Positions 62,111-64,000 of a stretch of DNA of 64,000 bases are shown here, in pieces. This DNA comes from Acinetobacter ihumii (GTDB taxonomy: Bacteria; Pseudomonadota; Gammaproteobacteria; Pseudomonadales; Moraxellaceae): contig NZ_LR130760.1 in assembly GCF_900625095.1 (NCBI RefSeq), forward strand, positions 3,014,090 to 3,078,089. The letters run 5' to 3'. Every line of letters begins with the position of its first letter. Position 1 is the stretch's first letter. A program made the position numbers and the translations under genes. The notes beneath the pieces were generated by a model. It did no database searches. It had not been told where the DNA came from and saw only the letters and a list, made by a program, of their open reading frames with translations.

Positions 62111-62704
62111 TTAAATTGAATTCATTAATTCCATTCTAATCATGCTTTCAACATGATATTTGAAGGCATTTTCATTTAAGCCTTTTAAGCCTAGTTGATA
62201 AATACCTTCTAAACCACAGACAAAAGCAATCAGACGCCATGCAATATTCTGGCTAGAGTTTGGCGGGACAATTTTAAATGCTTGCTGCACCACACCCAAT
62301 TCTAAGACTTTAACTAAAGCCTCGTGCCATCGCTCCATGGTGATGTTATAGGCTTTTTTCATTTCAATATCCTGTTGAATCAAAATCTCAGCTTCATTCC
62401 AGAGTCGTAAATAAGGCTGAGTTTGTTCGATATTTTCAGATCCAAGCAATAACAATAAGCGTTCTAAACAACTAGTTGTATTAATTTGTGCTTCGACTTC
62501 ATTCAATTGATCCATCAATTCAATAAATACTTCTGCCTTAAGATGCGACGCAGACTCAAAATGATGGTGTACCTGACCTGTAGAGACCTGAGCTTCGGTT
62601 GCGATGCGTCGTACAGTCAGTCCATTTAAACCCTCAAGCAATGCAATGCGTTTTGCAGCTTCTAAAATCATGGTGCGACGTTGTTCACGATTTAAATAAT
62701 TCAT
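62111..62704 (-). CDS. amvR: TetR family repressor of the divergent MFS gene (AmvR-like)
   Basis: A 197-residue TetR regulator. Its N-terminal HTH is AAKRIALLEGLNGLTVRRIATEAQVSTGQVHHHFESASHLKAEV with the expected helix-turn-helix, and the C-terminal helical half should bind a ligand. It is divergent from an MFS multidrug exporter with the same layout as amvR-amvA in A. baumannii and smvR-smvA in enterobacteria, so it probably represses that gene and itself. Two matching 16-base palindromes lie in the promoter between them. Symbol assigned by context. Confidence 0.85.
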   Translation of the reverse strand: MNYLNREQRRTMILEAAKRIALLEGLNGLTVRRIATEAQVSTGQVHHHFESASHLKAEVFIELMDQLNEVEAQINTTSCLERLLLLLGSENIEQTQPYLRLWNEAEILIQQDIEMKKAYNITMERWHEALVKVLELGVVQQAFKIVPPNSSQNIAWRLIAFVCGLEGIYQLGLKGLNENAFKYHVESMIRMELMNSI

Positions 62705-62747
62705 GGATTTGAACGAAACAAAATTTACAGAAAGATATTAAACAAAG

Positions 62748-62763
62748 TTGGACGTTTGTTCAA
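62748..62763. promoter_or_regulatory. Operator palindrome A for TetR regulator
   Basis: TTGGACGTTTGTTCAA, an imperfect palindrome of form TTGnACn3TGTnCAA, 44 bases upstream of the TetR start. It is followed on the other side by TATAAT and by operator B. Confidence 0.65.
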
Positions 62764-62771
62764 GTCTGAGT

Positions 62772-62777
62772 ATAATG
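62772..62777 (+). promoter_or_regulatory. -10-like element between operators
   Basis: The sequence TATAAT (at about 62771-62776) lies midway between the two palindromes, where repressor binding would block a promoter. Which of the divergent genes uses it is not certain. Confidence 0.45.
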
Positions 62778-62785
62778 AGCTTAAT

Positions 62786-62801
62786 TTGAACAAGTGTCCA
62801 A
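62786..62801. promoter_or_regulatory. Operator palindrome B for TetR regulator
   Basis: TTGAACAAGTGTCCAA, the near-perfect reverse complement of operator A (14 of 16 positions), 19 bases before the MFS start. Centre-to-centre distance is 38 bases. Confidence 0.65.
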
Positions 62802-62819
62802 CTTTAATTTGGGTGGGTT

Positions 62820-64000
62820 ATGTACCGTAAATGGGTGATTCTAGCGATCATCGTGCTAATTTATTTACCTGTATCGATTGATGCGACTGTGCTTCATGTC
62901 GCGATTCCGACCTTAAGTGCAGATTTATCTTTGTCAGGCAATGAAATGCTCTGGGTCATTGATATCTATTCATTGATTATGGCAGGTCTGATTTTACCTA
63001 TGGGCGCATTAGGTGATCGTATTGGCTTTAAACGGCTGATGCTTATTGGAGCTACAATTTTTGGATTAGCATCTTTGGCGGCTGCATTTTCACATTCAGC
63101 TTATATGCTGATTGCTGCCCGAGCCTTTTTAGGTCTGGGTGCTGCAATGATTTTACCTGCAACATTGGCAGGGGTGCGTAATACCTTCTTGGATGAAAAA
63201 CAACGTAATTATGCATTAGGTGTCTGGGGAACTGTCGGCGGGGGTGGAGCAGCATTTGGCCCACTTTTAGGCGGTTTTATTCTTGAACATTTTTCTTGGG
63301 GAACTGTATTTTTAATTAATATTCCAATCATTATTCTGGTGCTTATTTTAACTCTATGGCTGATGCCCAAACAGCAAGTACATACTAAACAGCCGTTGAA
63401 TCTGTTTCAGGCATTGGTGTTGGTCAGTGCGATTTTAATGCTGATTTATGCTGTAAAAACTTCCATGTATGGTTTTAATACAGGGTTGCTGGTCATGTTT
63501 TTGGCCGGATGTGCTTTATTGGTTGGCTTTGTTCGTCATCAGTTAAACAGTGCAATACCCATGATTGATTTTAGCTTGTTTAAACATCCTGTGATCTCGA
63601 CCAGTATTATTATGGCAATGGTCGCCATGATTGCTTTAGTGGGCTTTGAATTACTCTTGTCACAGGAGCTACAATTCGTCTATGGCTACACACCTTTACA
63701 AGCTGGTCTATTCATTTTGCCATTTATGATTGCAATTAGTATTGGTGGACCTTTTGCCAGCTTACTTATGAATCGTTATGGATTAAGACCTGTGGCAACA
63801 ATTGGCATGTTCATGTGTGCGATAAGTTTTTTTGGCATGGCTATGACCAATTTTGACACGCAGCATATTCAGGCGTGGAGCTGGATGGTGGTGATGGGGA
63901 TTAGTGTCGAGATTGCTTTACTGTCATCCACCGCAGCTATTATGTCTTCGGTCGCTGCAAATAAAGCCACCGCAGCAGGCGCGATTGAAGGAATGGCCTA
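62820..64000 (+). CDS. amvA: MFS multidrug exporter, AmvA/SmvA-like (3' end outside window)
   Basis: The first 393 residues of a DHA2-type (14-helix) MFS exporter. It starts MYRKWVILAIIVLIYLPVSIDATVLHVAIP, with the conserved Asp in helix 1, then MWVIDIYSLIMAGLILPMGALGDRIGFKRL (motif A) and GAAMILPATLAGVRNTF. SmvA and AmvA proteins pump out methyl viologen, dyes, chlorhexidine, and polyamines in their hosts. The gene continues past the window, so its end is not seen. The ATG at 62820 follows GGGTGGG, and a TetR repressor is divergent. Confidence 0.9.
   Translation, partial: MYRKWVILAIIVLIYLPVSIDATVLHVAIPTLSADLSLSGNEMLWVIDIYSLIMAGLILPMGALGDRIGFKRLMLIGATIFGLASLAAAFSHSAYMLIAARAFLGLGAAMILPATLAGVRNTFLDEKQRNYALGVWGTVGGGGAAFGPLLGGFILEHFSWGTVFLINIPIIILVLILTLWLMPKQQVHTKQPLNLFQALVLVSAILMLIYAVKTSMYGFNTGLLVMFLAGCALLVGFVRHQLNSAIPMIDFSLFKHPVISTSIIMAMVAMIALVGFELLLSQELQFVYGYTPLQAGLFILPFMIAISIGGPFASLLMNRYGLRPVATIGMFMCAISFFGMAMTNFDTQHIQAWSWMVVMGISVEIALLSSTAAIMSSVAANKATAAGAIEGMA

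Noticed and set aside
1..64000. CRISPR array, prophage or insertion sequence
   Set aside because: I found no regularly spaced direct repeats, no transposase or integrase frame and no phage structural gene in the window.

Overview
The window looks like chromosomal DNA of an Acinetobacter species (Moraxellaceae). The evidence is AT-rich coding DNA with many TTA/AAA codons, A/T-flanked hairpin terminators, and typical gene neighbourhoods: divergent metG and mrp/apbC, an aceR-aceI pair of the PACE drug-efflux type, a TetR-MFS pair like amvR-amvA, and a block of secreted proteins whose relatives are labelled Fil or pilus assembly in this genus. Most of the window is ordinary housekeeping and transport. 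I see no CRISPR array, complete prophage, insertion sequence or rRNA gene.

Layout. 1-8 kb: end of an unknown gene, metG, a hydrophilin-like coiled protein, mrp/apbC, a secreted nucleosidase-like lipoprotein, a DUF2062 membrane protein, a LysE-type exporter and dcd. 8.4-17.8 kb: six consecutive genes for secreted proteins that share a motif directly after their signal peptides, closed by tRNA-Arg(CCU). 17.9-27.6 kb: aromatic amino acid permease, degenerate GGDEF protein, ispA, SPFH/NfeD pair, patatin lipoprotein, acyltransferase, AmpG-like permease and a porin. 28-32.6 kb: two-component system, an ammonium transporter with a sigma-54 promoter, and an AEC carrier. 32.8-34.3 kb: an AT-rich HNH nuclease/ATPase island that looks like a decayed Septu-type defence module. 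34.4-41.0 kb: small enzymes, then an aldehyde dehydrogenase, a divergent GAF-domain regulator, an alpha/beta hydrolase and an iron alcohol dehydrogenase, suggesting alcohol-to-acid oxidation. 41.3-54.7 kb: PIF1-like helicase, thiM, hypotheticals, pepN, universal stress protein, benE, a LysE-type exporter, tal and aceR/aceI. 55-64 kb: lipoprotein esterase, then a thiolase divergent from a long FabG and a MaoC hydratase (an arrangement like mycobacterial fadA2-fabG4-htdX), a serine hydrolase, an acetyltransferase, and a TetR regulator divergent from an MFS drug exporter that runs off the window.

The most interesting parts are the six-gene secreted family (8.4-17.8 kb), the truncated ATPase/HNH pair, the thiolase with an Ala/Lys/Thr-rich tail and two possible starts, the nucleosidase-like lipoprotein with an Asn where the usual catalytic Asp would be, and several strong regulatory palindromes and repeats. 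Start codons were moved from the longest possible ORF wherever a Shine-Dalgarno sequence or family length argued for it; each case is noted.
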